Of a stretch of DNA of 28,872 nucleotides, positions 7,798 through 14,946 are shown in pieces. Position 1 is the stretch's first letter. Each line of letters begins with the position of its first letter. The notes beneath the pieces are model-generated. The model ran no database searches. It was not told the origin of the DNA and was given only the letters and a program-made list of their open reading frames with translations. The stretch is from DATBMY01 sp036554605 (lineage in GTDB: Bacteria > Acidobacteriota > Blastocatellia > UBA7656), in NCBI GenBank assembly GCA_036554605.1, contig DATBMY010000160.1:1-28872 (forward strand), read 5' to 3'. A program made the position numbers and the translations under genes.

Positions 7798-7953
7798 ATG
7801 AAATGCCCAAAGTGCTTTAACCCCCTCCGACGGGTAGCCTCCACCGAAGATTCGGTCTGGTTTACCTGCCCGTTGGGTCACAGATTCCATTCTGAAACAG
7901 GTAGTGGCATAAGCGATTCTGAAGGTCACCGCTACGCTGTTTCGGGTGAGTAG
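7798..7953 (+). CDS. Small zinc-ribbon-like protein (51 residues)
   Basis: This short frame begins MKCPKCFNPLRR, giving a CxxC knuckle (Cys3, Cys6), and continues with VWFTCPLGHRFHSE, which supplies Cys24, His28 and His31. The arrangement is compatible with one zinc site of a rubredoxin-like or zinc-ribbon knuckle. The gene is framed by an extended -10 promoter ending seven bases upstream and by a hairpin terminator three bases after its stop, so it looks like a free-standing single-gene unit. Its role is unknown; small ribbons of this kind may bind RNA or protein partners. The short length is the main reason for doubt. Confidence 0.7.
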   Translation: MKCPKCFNPLRRVASTEDSVWFTCPLGHRFHSETGSGISDSEGHRYAVSGE

Positions 7954-7955
7954 AG

Positions 7956-8007
7956 CAACTACCCCTGGTGTAAAAACCGGGGGTAGTTGTAGGGATCTGT
8001 TTTCTTT
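7956..8007 (+). terminator. Terminator of the small zinc-ribbon gene
   Basis: A 14-bp stem (7956-7969 with 7976-7989; one G-T wobble) surrounds a 6-base A-rich loop. A T-rich stretch follows at 7996-8007. It could also serve the opposing gene that ends at 8023. Confidence 0.7.
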
Positions 8008-8022
8008 ATAGTCGAGTTTTAC

Positions 8023-8232
8023 TCAATCTGAAGTCAATCCACCCGGGCTCCCTTTCTTGTTTCCAACGTGAGTGCTGCGCTTGCCGCCGCCCTTGATGCC
8101 GCCAGCTTGCTGGCCTCCCATGCCCCCGCCAGATTTGCCGCCCTTGCCGCTGCGGTCGGCTGCCGCACCGCTGCCCAGTTTATAATCTTTCATAGCCTCT
8201 TTGGCCGGTCCCGATTTCCTCTGCGTAGCCAT
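8023..8232 (-). CDS. Small Gly/Lys-rich hydrophilic protein, unknown function
   Basis: A 69-residue basic, disordered-looking protein with ATG start and a good AAGGAG site at 7-base spacing (8240-8245 on the plus strand). The N-terminus MATQRKSGPAKEAMKDYKLG is followed by a Gly/Lys/Ser-rich region with GKGGKSGGGMGG and IKGGGKRS. It recalls glycine-rich stress-induced proteins of the KGG type in composition but lacks their canonical repeat, so no family is claimed. No cysteines, signal peptide or membrane segment are present. The strong ribosome-binding site is the main argument that it is expressed. Confidence 0.7.
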   Translation of the reverse strand: MATQRKSGPAKEAMKDYKLGSGAAADRSGKGGKSGGGMGGQQAGGIKGGGKRSTHVGNKKGSPGGLTSD

Positions 8233-8470
8233 AATCTATCTCCTTAATCATATCGACATATCGCTATCCCGAAGCATCCAAAAGGCCCGCCGTTCTCAGA
8301 GCAGGCGCACGGATGAATAGTTTTGCAAACCCTGTTCCAGCATCCTCTGCCCGGTTCGTGAAACGATTATGAACCTCGCGCGGTAGTGCTCGACTGAGCT
8401 TTATCGAGGCAAGCGACGTATTAAATTCATGTTACAAACCGCTTTCACTTTTATTCTTGAATAATTAAGC

Positions 8471-8499
8471 TTGTTTTCAGGTTTTGTTCTTGGTAGATT
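8471..8499 (+). promoter_or_regulatory. Promoter of the TPR/Fis-HTH gene
   Basis: TTGTTT (8471-8476), a 17-base spacer and TAGATT (8494-8499) with an upstream TGG giving an extended -10. Predicted transcription would begin near 8506, leaving a leader of about 190 bases. Confidence 0.5.
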
Positions 8500-8592
8500 A
8501 GCGAGCGAAAGCTATGCATCAAATCGAGTAAATCGGCGAGAGGGGAAAAAAGATTCGCCATTTACAGCTGATTTGGAATCGGGAATAGGAAA

Positions 8593-8606
8593 TTGAATAT
8601 ATTCAA
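8593..8606. promoter_or_regulatory. Perfect 14-bp palindrome in the TPR/Fis gene leader
   Basis: TTGAATATATTCAA reads identically on both strands and sits between the predicted promoter and the gene. It could be a dimeric repressor site or a weak hairpin. The rest of 8233-8697 has no coding frame with convincing features. Confidence 0.4.
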
Positions 8607-8697
8607 CCTGCCTTTATTGGCATAAGTCTATGTGTGCAATTAGGGATCTTTGAGCAATACTCTCGATCATAAAGTTACCGCTAGACGGAGGCGCTAT

Positions 8698-10125
8698 ATG
8701 GAGAGGCGAGCATCGCAGGAAAGTGTAGTTGACCTGATTGATAGCGGCCAGTTTCTTGCGGCGGAAGAGATATTCGCCGAACGCAGGACGAATGATCCTA
8801 TGGAAATGGTCATTCGAGCTGAAGTGGCGATGTATTTCAACAAGCTTGGTGATGCCGCCTCGCTTCTGGCAGAGGTAGGCCCGCGGGTTGATGAAATTGA
8901 TGTTGCCGCCCGCTTCTCTCTTTCTAAAGGCAGGGTCGCTCTCTGGCACGGCGACGAACAATCGGCCGAAACACAGCTTCAAACGGCCTACCACTTTTAC
9001 TCCTTTCTTAACGATTCATTCGGCGTGAGCAAGTCTCTGCTATATCTGGCTCAGCTTGCGCGCCGTCAGGACCGGCTCGATGAGGCGGGGCAAAAACTCG
9101 ATGCGGCGCAGTCCGGCATAAAGGGGCGCACCAGCCGGCGGACGGAATACCTGCGCGGTTTAATTGCGACCGAGCTTGCGGCGCTCGCCATCGACACGGG
9201 TGAGATTGACAAAGCCGGTGAGCTATTTACCGAGGCCACGCGATTGCTCAAGAATGCTGAGAAAGGGCGCTTTTACGCTCGCGCGCTGACTGGAATGGCC
9301 AGCTTCAAATGCGCGCTCGGCGAGTTTCAGGACTCACTGGAACTGTACAAGGAGGCAAATATTGTCTTTGAGCGTTATGACATTCGCAAAGACCTGGCCA
9401 TCTCTCAGCTGGAGCTCGCCAAGGCGCTGATGCGACTCAAGCGGTTCGAGCGCGCGGAGAAGCTCGCAGAGGATAGTCGCGAGGTAAGCAAAGGCGACCC
9501 GGTTGGCGAAAGCCGCGCGATTGCCACGCTCGCGCTCACGGCGCTTAACCAGAACGTAATTGATCAGGCGGGCGAGCGAGCCTTGCAGGCCGTGGCGCTC
9601 GCGGACCAGATAGCCGAAGGTGAGGGCATTGAGCAAGCCCGCGCTTGCGCGCGGATCGCGCTCGGATATGTAAGCATTGCCCGGCACGAATTCAAAGATG
9701 CCGTCGAGGCGCTGCAAAAAGCCTTGGAGATCGCTCATTCGCTGACCGGGTCGGCTAACCGCCGCATTGAGCTTGAGTCGGCCATCTGCCTTGCCGAAGC
9801 ATACCACAGCCTCGACACAAGAGCGGGTCGCGCGGAGCTTCAACGCGCGAGCGAGTTGTTGAACAGCATAGAGGACGCATGGCTCGGAGATGAGTTCAAC
9901 CGGGTTTCAGCCAAGTACGAAGAGCAGATAGTCTTCACCGACGATAACCGGCTGGTCTTTGACGGCAACCAGCTGCCCAGATGGCAGGAAGCAAAGCGCA
10001 CGCTTGAAGGTTTCCTGTTACGCAACGCGCTCAGGCAAACCAACAATAGCCTGACGCGCGCGGCGCGCAAGCTTGGCGTGTCGAAGGTTCACGTCCATAA
10101 TCTCAAAAAGAAGCATAATATCTGA
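8698..10125 (+). CDS. TPR-repeat protein with C-terminal Fis-type helix-turn-helix
   Basis: About 475 residues. Residues 1 to ~400 are alpha-helical repeats of the TPR kind (for example the units around YLAQLARRQDRLDEAGQKLDAA, LAKALMRLKRFERAEKLAED and AVEALQKALEIAHSL). The last ~40 residues (EGFLLRNALRQTNN, then LTRAARKLGVSKVHVHNLKKKH) form a Fis-like HTH, the DNA-binding module normally found at the end of sigma-54 activators. No AAA+ domain is present. The ATG at 8698 has GGAGG (8687-8691) at 6-base spacing and is preferred over an in-frame TTG at 8650. It converges on an NtrC-type regulator 17 bases away. A DNA-binding regulator sensing partners through the TPR array is inferred. Confidence 0.85.
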   Translation: MERRASQESVVDLIDSGQFLAAEEIFAERRTNDPMEMVIRAEVAMYFNKLGDAASLLAEVGPRVDEIDVAARFSLSKGRVALWHGDEQSAETQLQTAYHFYSFLNDSFGVSKSLLYLAQLARRQDRLDEAGQKLDAAQSGIKGRTSRRTEYLRGLIATELAALAIDTGEIDKAGELFTEATRLLKNAEKGRFYARALTGMASFKCALGEFQDSLELYKEANIVFERYDIRKDLAISQLELAKALMRLKRFERAEKLAEDSREVSKGDPVGESRAIATLALTALNQNVIDQAGERALQAVALADQIAEGEGIEQARACARIALGYVSIARHEFKDAVEALQKALEIAHSLTGSANRRIELESAICLAEAYHSLDTRAGRAELQRASELLNSIEDAWLGDEFNRVSAKYEEQIVFTDDNRLVFDGNQLPRWQEAKRTLEGFLLRNALRQTNNSLTRAARKLGVSKVHVHNLKKKHNI

Positions 10126-10142
10126 GCAGCGCGCGCGACCAA

Positions 10143-11498
10143 TCAACGTTTTTCGCTTATCCCAAGCGCCTTCATGCGCCGGTACAGGTGCGAGCGGTCT
10201 ATCCCGAGCGCTTCGGCCGTCCGGGTGACGTTGCCTTCGCACTCTGAAAGCTTGCTCAATATATAATTGCGCTCGTAAGCTTCGCGTCCTTCTCTGTAGG
10301 ACGTGAAATTGTAACGCGGCGGCGGCGCCACGCTTTCCGAGGAACCGAGCGGCGGCAGATCGTCGGCCGCTATGCTCTCTCTGGCCAGCATGATGACTAC
10401 GCGCTCGACCGTATTGCGAAGCTCGCGCACGTTGCCCGGCCAGTCGTACTCGCCCAGTCGCTCAACGGCCTCATTCGTGAATCGCTTTGGGGCGCGCTTG
10501 TAATGCGCCGAGTAACGCTCGTTGAAGTGGGAGACGAGCAGGGGTATGTCCTCGCGGCGGTCCCTGAGCGGCGGCACCTCGAAGGGTATGACATTCAGCC
10601 GATAAAACAGATCCGCGCGAAACGTGCCGCGCTCGATCTCTTCGTCCAGCCGCTTGTTGGTTGCGGCTATTATTCTGACATCGACTTTAATCGGCGCGTT
10701 CGAGCCGACAGGCTCAAAGCGCTGTTCTTCGAGCACTCTGAGCACCTTCGCCTGCACCTTCAAGCTCATATCGCCGACTTCGTCCAGTAGCAGCGTGCCG
10801 CCATCCGACTGCTCGAACTTCCCGCGCTTTGATTGAGTTGCCCCGGTGAACGCGCCGCGCGTGTGACCGAAGAGTTCCGATTCGATCAACTCCTCCGGTA
10901 TAGCCGCGCAGTTCAGCTCCACAAACGGAAGCGCGGCACGCTGCGATGCCTGGTGTATCGCTCTCGCGACCAGTTCCTTGCCCGTCCCGCTTTCGCCGTA
11001 AATCAGTATCCGGCCGTTCGTGGGCGCGGCGACGGCGATCTGCTGGCGCAAGGCCCGCATCGGCACGCTTTCGCCGATCATCACATACTCCTCATCGAGT
11101 CGCTCGCGCAGCCTGCGATTATCGGCTTCGAGCTGCCTTTGCCTCAGCGCATTGCGAATCGCCAGCACGGTGCGTTCGATCTGGAGCGGCTTCTCTATAA
11201 AATCAAGCGCGCCCGACCTGGTCGCGCGCACAGCCGTCTCGATGCTGCCGTGACCGCTTATCATTATCACAGCCGTTTCTGGATAGAGTGTTTTGAGCTT
11301 CTGGAGAGTCTCTATGCCGTCGATGCCCGGCAGCCACACATCGAGTAGAACACAACCGAAAGCTCTGCGTTCGAACGAGGCAAGACATTCTTCCCCCGAC
11401 GCAGCCGTCTCTACTGACAATCCCTCGTCTTCGAGCACGGCCTGAAGCGTCCGGCGTATACCTTCTTCATCATCAACTACAAGAACCGAGTTAGGCAT
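10143..11498 (-). CDS. Sigma-54-dependent response regulator, NtrC family
   Basis: The 451-residue protein has three domains. The receiver occupies 1-120, with Asp53 as phospho-acceptor and Lys103. The AAA+ sigma-54 interaction domain occupies about 140-370, with Walker A GESGTGKE (168-175), the sigma-54 contact loop GAFTGA (215-220) and Walker B LLLDE (236-240). A Fis-type HTH occupies about 405-446. All motifs needed for activating sigma-54 polymerase are intact. No histidine kinase lies next to it on the same strand, so it is an orphan here; the LytS-type kinase at 17470 has its own LytTR partner. It lies 71 bases downstream of the probable DUF6599 gene, with a strong inverted repeat between them. 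No Shine-Dalgarno is visible. Confidence 0.95.
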   Translation of the reverse strand: MPNSVLVVDDEEGIRRTLQAVLEDEGLSVETAASGEECLASFERRAFGCVLLDVWLPGIDGIETLQKLKTLYPETAVIMISGHGSIETAVRATRSGALDFIEKPLQIERTVLAIRNALRQRQLEADNRRLRERLDEEYVMIGESVPMRALRQQIAVAAPTNGRILIYGESGTGKELVARAIHQASQRAALPFVELNCAAIPEELIESELFGHTRGAFTGATQSKRGKFEQSDGGTLLLDEVGDMSLKVQAKVLRVLEEQRFEPVGSNAPIKVDVRIIAATNKRLDEEIERGTFRADLFYRLNVIPFEVPPLRDRREDIPLLVSHFNERYSAHYKRAPKRFTNEAVERLGEYDWPGNVRELRNTVERVVIMLARESIAADDLPPLGSSESVAPPPRYNFTSYREGREAYERNYILSKLSECEGNVTRTAEALGIDRSHLYRRMKALGISEKR

Positions 11499-11521
11499 CG
11501 CAAAAGAGAGGACCGAGCGAT

Positions 11522-11571
11522 GAGGAGCGAAGGACTGAGTAGTTTAGGCTTTACTCAGTCCTCCGCTCCTC
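11522..11571. repeat. 20-bp inverted repeat (REP-like or terminator hairpin)
   Basis: The arm at 11522-11541 pairs with 11552-11571 over 20 bp with one mismatch around a 10-base loop. It touches the stop codon of the gene that ends at 11570. The core CGAAGGACTGAGT (11528-11540) recurs exactly at 27808-27820 in another hairpin, suggesting a dispersed element family rather than a simple terminator. No clean T-tract directly follows on the minus strand. Confidence 0.65.
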
Positions 11572-12769
11572 AGTCCTGATTACTTCTTTTAGGTGGCAGG
11601 CCAATGATCGTGGCTTCAAACGGATCAAGCTCCAGCCTGAGCATGCCGCCGGCATCAGAGAAGATCTGCTGCTGGCGCTTGCGCCGCTTCAAAAAGATCG
11701 TGGTGCCGAATGCCGCCCCCCCCACCAGCACGGCTAGTATCATAATGCCGAGGATTCCGAAGGTCGACAGCAGCATCTGCGCGGCCTTTTGCGCGCGCAG
11801 CGGATCTTCGCCCGGCCCGGGAGGTTCCTTCAGCCATTTAACAACATAATCGTACTTGATCGAATCAATCAGCGACTGGGCCGCTGCGCGGTCCGCGACG
11901 TTTAAAGCCTGCACGATGTAATTGCCTTCGCGCTTGAGTATGATCCTGTCGCGGTCGGCCTCCCCTAGCGACTCTACCTGCGCGGTAGCGCGGGCGAAAG
12001 CGTCCGTAGCGAATTGCGGGGTGTGATATTCGACGATGACGAGCTTCAGCTTGTCGCCCATGTTGTATTCGGCCATCACCGCTTCGGCATCGCCCGCGAA
12101 CCCGAACACGTCGCCCCCGCGCTCGACAAACGCGTTGAGCGATTCGGGACCAAGCAAGTATCGCTGGCTTTCGACTACTATAGACTGAGCGGGCAAGCTG
12201 TCAAGCAGCGGCGGGCGAGCGGGGATGTCCTCTTGCATGGCGACCCGCCCGGCAAGCGCCCGGGCAAGGCGAAGCGCGGCGGCCGGCGCGCGATCCGACG
12301 AAATGCCCGCGTTCACCCGCATAAAGTACCTCCCTTTCCAGAAGATGAGCGATCCGCCCGCGCGCGCTCCATCTATTCCGACATCCACTTTTTGCCAGTT
12401 GCCAACCCCGGCGTTATAAGAGAAAAGCCCGAAGGCGGCAAACTGGTCCTTCGTCTCGAAGACATCAACGCGCATCGTCCCGTACTGCCGTGAGGCAGCC
12501 GACGCGATGGAATACTCTTGAAAAGCGGGCGCCCTGTCGCCTGCCAGCTCCGCGATATTTTCCGGCCCGTACTGCTCAAGTTCTCCTGTCGCGGCGAGTC
12601 CGGCGATCCTTTCGGCCAGCAGTTCCTGCATAGGGCGCGAGGGCGCGACGGCCATCGATTCAGAATCCTGCTCTCCGGCAGTCTCGGCTTCGACAACGGC
12701 CGCCGTCGCCAGAGCGATAAATAAAACCGCGATTGTAATAAATGATAAGACTCTTTTTATATAGCTCAT
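11570..12769 (-). CDS. Exported single-pass membrane protein, probable DUF6599
   Basis: The 399-residue protein begins with a signal peptide (residues ~1-29). A large extracytoplasmic region contains YGTMRVDVFETKDQFAAFGLFSYN and a related second half (KLVIVEYHTPQFATDAFARA), suggesting a duplicated fold. A transmembrane helix follows near residues 340-362 (FGILGIMILAVLVGGAAFG) with a basic stop-transfer KRRKRQQQ and a short cytoplasmic tail. The organisation and the DQFAAFGLFSYN stretch recall DUF6599, a domain found mainly in Acidobacteriota; the family label is from memory and moderately certain. The ATG start follows AAGGA closely. Its function is unknown. It may be co-transcribed with the NtrC-type regulator downstream unless the intervening hairpin terminates transcription. 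Confidence 0.8.
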   Translation of the reverse strand: MSYIKRVLSFITIAVLFIALATAAVVEAETAGEQDSESMAVAPSRPMQELLAERIAGLAATGELEQYGPENIAELAGDRAPAFQEYSIASAASRQYGTMRVDVFETKDQFAAFGLFSYNAGVGNWQKVDVGIDGARAGGSLIFWKGRYFMRVNAGISSDRAPAAALRLARALAGRVAMQEDIPARPPLLDSLPAQSIVVESQRYLLGPESLNAFVERGGDVFGFAGDAEAVMAEYNMGDKLKLVIVEYHTPQFATDAFARATAQVESLGEADRDRIILKREGNYIVQALNVADRAAAQSLIDSIKYDYVVKWLKEPPGPGEDPLRAQKAAQMLLSTFGILGIMILAVLVGGAAFGTTIFLKRRKRQQQIFSDAGGMLRLELDPFEATIIGLPPKRSNQD

Positions 12770-12832
12770 TGTCCTTATTATCCTCGACCGACTCTAAGCG
12801 CCTGTAAGATATTAGACCCCGCCGGCCCTCTG

Positions 12833-13501
12833 TCAGTTCCTGTGGTTGCGCATTTCACTCAGTATTATTTTCGCATACCTGCTCGGGTTGTGAATATCAT
12901 CCAGCACGATCTTGCCGGTTTCAGATGCGCTCAATATCTCGATATCGCCGAGATTTAAAAGGCGCTGCCATACGGCCGACGTTACGGTTACATCCTGTAT
13001 ATGGCCGACCGGAATATTTCGCACGGTCTTGGCAATTATCCCGTATCGCATTTCGAGATTATGATTCGTAAGCGTAAAGACAGACCTGCGCCGCATGATG
13101 TGCTTATAGATCGGGACCGTAAACACAAGCAATCCGGCCAGGGCGATAATGAGGAAGGACTGATCTTGAAACCAGCCGGGCTCGCGGCTGAGCAACCCGA
13201 CGCCCGCGGCGACCGCCAGGACTATCAGGGCCGCAAGCGCGTACCACATGTAAACGAATATCATGGTGGGTCTGAGGGTAAAGATCTCGCGCTCGCCCGC
13301 CATTGGCGGAGCGTCGTGAAGCGGCTTTATAGCGGCACTGCGCGCCGGCTCCTGTCCCGCGCCGTAGGCCTCGCCTTGCGGTCCGAGGGCGGGGCGGGGC
13401 GAAAAACTTGTATCGCTCATAACCTGCGAGCCGCAGCGATTGCAGAAGCGGCTCCCCGAGACAAGAGGCTGACCACACTGATTGCAGTAGCTTGAATTCA
13501 T
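12833..13501 (-). CDS. Zinc-ribbon membrane protein with bacterial PH domain
   Basis: The 222-residue protein starts with a four-cysteine zinc ribbon (Cys6, Cys9, Cys20, Cys23: YCNQCG, then FCNRCG). A proline-rich linker follows, then two hydrophobic helices (about 78-105 and 112-136) and a C-terminal YdbS/YdbT-like PH domain (about 137-215) with the typical FTLTNHNLEMRYGIIAKTVRNIPVGHIQDVTV. The pattern of a ribbon, paired membrane helices and a bPH_2 domain is common in proteins of unknown function, some linked to membrane stress. It lies 63 bases upstream of the DUF6599-like gene on the same strand, so an operon continuing to the NtrC-type regulator is plausible. Its start lacks a strong Shine-Dalgarno. 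Confidence 0.88.
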   Translation of the reverse strand: MNSSYCNQCGQPLVSGSRFCNRCGSQVMSDTSFSPRPALGPQGEAYGAGQEPARSAAIKPLHDAPPMAGEREIFTLRPTMIFVYMWYALAALIVLAVAAGVGLLSREPGWFQDQSFLIIALAGLLVFTVPIYKHIMRRRSVFTLTNHNLEMRYGIIAKTVRNIPVGHIQDVTVTSAVWQRLLNLGDIEILSASETGKIVLDDIHNPSRYAKIILSEMRNHRN

Positions 13502-13568
13502 AACTGAGTGTCCATCCGTTTACATGACCTGCGATCAAACCTGCCGGCTTTGCTGCGGAATCATTAGG

Positions 13569-13577
13569 ATTTTAGCA
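13569..13577 (-). promoter_or_regulatory. Possible extended -10 promoter for the PH-domain gene
   Basis: On the minus strand TGCTAAAAT matches an extended -10 (TGn then TAAAAT), about 70 bases upstream of the ATG. No good -35 is seen. Confidence 0.35.
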
Positions 13578-13634
13578 CAATCGTCTCTCGGCCGTATAAG
13601 CAAGCTCGCGCCGGGCATCTTTCCGGCCGCCATC

Positions 13635-13664
13635 TTGACGCTGCCATAGATACTTCTCTATAAT
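13635..13664 (+). promoter_or_regulatory. Near-consensus sigma-70 promoter of the htpX leader
   Basis: TTGACG (13635-13640), an 18-base spacer and a perfect TATAAT (13659-13664). The predicted start near 13671 lies just upstream of the riboswitch aptamer, leaving a leader of about 175 bases before htpX. Confidence 0.8.
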
Positions 13665-13679
13665 TGGTTTCGTCATTAT

Positions 13680-13785
13680 TTATAAGGGGAGTAGATCACT
13701 CCAGAGTCTGGATGGATCGTCAAGACGATTGCCTATGCCGGGCAATCCGGTCCACCAGCGGGGCTTATAAAAAGCCCACGGATCG
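13680..13785 (+). promoter_or_regulatory. yybP-ykoY-type manganese riboswitch
   Basis: The leader contains GGGGAGTAG (13686-13694), the signature loop of the yybP-ykoY Mn2+ riboswitch. A closing helix P1 is visible: TTATAAG (13680-13686) pairs exactly with CTTATAA (13764-13770). Inside, AAGAC is followed by a stem in which ATTGCC (about 13729-13734) pairs with GGCAAT, as expected for the second metal-site arm. The 3' side of P1 can instead join a local hairpin GGGCTT/AAGCCC, giving a mutually exclusive structure. An intrinsic terminator follows, so control is probably by Mn-dependent antitermination. In this class Mn2+ binding generally raises expression; that direction is family knowledge and was not shown here. 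Confidence 0.85.
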
Positions 13786-13827
13786 AGACCTTTTGCGGCA
13801 GTCGGTCGCAAAAGGTCTTTTTCTTTT
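13786..13827 (+). terminator. Intrinsic terminator of the riboswitch expression platform
   Basis: AGACCTTTTGCG (13786-13797) pairs perfectly with 13807-13818 around a 9-base loop, followed by TTTTTCTTTT (13818-13827). It stands 20 bases ahead of the htpX start and after the aptamer, so it would stop transcription before the operon unless prevented. Confidence 0.9.
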
Positions 13828-13847
13828 GTGCGAAAGGAGAGTCGACG

Positions 13848-14708
13848 ATGAACAGAGTGAAGACGGCGATGCTGCTTGCGGCGCTGACAGCCCTGTTCCT
13901 ATTTATTGGGCAGGCTCTGGGCGGACAGACAGGGATGATCATCGCCATAGTTTTTGCCGTGGTGATGAACTTCGGCACTTACTGGTTTGCCGACAAGATA
14001 GTACTGAGGATGTACAACGCGCAGGAGGTGACGCCAACCGATGCGCCCGAGCTGCACGGGGTGGTTAAAGATTTGGCCCTGCGCGCCGGCCTGCCCATGC
14101 CCCGCGTCTATGTAATACCGGAGGAGACTCCCAACGCTTTCGCCACCGGCAGAAATCCGCAAAACGCGGCTGTGGCGGTAACGGCGGGCATTACGCGATT
14201 GCTCAATCGCGAAGAGCTGCGCGCCGTGCTTGCGCACGAGCTTGGCCACGTCCGCAACCGCGACACGCTGATTATGACCGTTGCGGCGACCATAGCCGGA
14301 GCGCTGAGCCATCTGGCCAGTATGGCTATATGGGGGGCGATGCTTGGCGGACGTTCTGATGACGAAGAAGGTGGCAACCCTATCGCGGGGCTGCTCGGGA
14401 TAATCTTTGCCCCGATAGCGGCGATGCTCATACAGATGGCGATTTCGCGCTCGCGCGAATTCATGGCTGATGAGACTGGCGCTCGCCTTTCGGGCAACCC
14501 GCTCGCGCTCGCAAGCGCGCTCGGAAAGATCGAGGATTGGAGCAAGCGTGTGCCGATCACGCAGGGCACGCCCGCCACGGCGCACATGTTTATAATCAAC
14601 CCGTTCATCGGCGAAGGAATGTCGCGGCTATTCAGCACGCATCCTTCTACGCAGGACCGCGTCGCGCGATTGGAATCCATGTCGCGCCAGGGGGTTATGG
14701 CCGGATAA
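13848..14708 (+). CDS. htpX: HtpX family membrane zinc metalloprotease
   Basis: The 286-residue protein is a membrane-embedded M48 protease that degrades damaged membrane proteins. Two N-terminal hydrophobic segments (about 7-25 and 28-46) precede the catalytic helix with HELGH (His130, Glu131, His134); the third zinc ligand is likely Glu204 in SRSREFMADE. Further hydrophobic stretches at about 140-165 and 178-198 flank this region. HtpX-specific features include PNAFATGRNPQNAAVAVT and FSTHPSTQDRVARL near the C-terminus. The length is typical. The start has AAAGGAGA upstream. It is the first gene after the Mn-type riboswitch and its terminator, unlike the usual sigma-32 or CpxR control known in enteric bacteria, which suggests metal-responsive expression. 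Confidence 0.96.
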   Translation: MNRVKTAMLLAALTALFLFIGQALGGQTGMIIAIVFAVVMNFGTYWFADKIVLRMYNAQEVTPTDAPELHGVVKDLALRAGLPMPRVYVIPEETPNAFATGRNPQNAAVAVTAGITRLLNREELRAVLAHELGHVRNRDTLIMTVAATIAGALSHLASMAIWGAMLGGRSDDEEGGNPIAGLLGIIFAPIAAMLIQMAISRSREFMADETGARLSGNPLALASALGKIEDWSKRVPITQGTPATAHMFIINPFIGEGMSRLFSTHPSTQDRVARLESMSRQGVMAG

Positions 14709-14726
14709 GGCCGCAACGGAGGATCT

Positions 14727-14930
14727 ATGCTAAGAGTGCTGGCCGTAACAGCCGGTTTCGGGCTGCTCGCCGTCGGAGTGCTGGGGACGCTGCTGCCGAT
14801 CATCCCCGGCATACCTTTTCTGATTCTGGGAGCGGCCCTTATCGGAAAGGACCACCCGCTAATCCGCCCCTTCGCCGAGCGTATAGAGCGGTGGCGCAAT
14901 CGCGCGCGTGGTAAAAAGACTTTAGACTGA
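14727..14930 (+). CDS. Small PGPGW/DUF454-like membrane protein
   Basis: The 67-residue protein is mostly one hydrophobic hairpin (VLAVTAGFGLLAVGVLGTLLPIIPGIPFLILGAALIG split at the PIIPGIP turn), followed by the short soluble HPLIRPFAERIERWRNR. The LLPIIPGIPFLILG turn is typical of the PGPGW/DUF454 group of tiny membrane proteins of unknown role. GGAGG four bases ahead of the ATG gives it its own ribosome-binding site, 18 bases after htpX. Co-transcription with htpX is near certain. It may assist HtpX or TerC in the membrane, which is inference. Confidence 0.85.
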   Translation: MLRVLAVTAGFGLLAVGVLGTLLPIIPGIPFLILGAALIGKDHPLIRPFAERIERWRNRARGKKTLD

Positions 14931-14946
14931 AATGGAGAGTTAACTT

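Noticed and set aside
8650..8697. TTG start for the TPR/Fis-HTH protein
   Set aside because: The ATG at 8698 has GGAGG at good spacing, while the TTG has only AGGGA placed too close.
13664..14068. Open frame through the riboswitch leader into htpX
   Set aside because: It crosses a promoter-proximal structured leader and terminator, overlaps htpX in another frame and has no protein-like features.
13899..14585. Long minus-strand frame opposite htpX
   Set aside because: It is a mirror of a clearly conserved gene in GC-rich DNA and has Arg/His-rich low-information composition.
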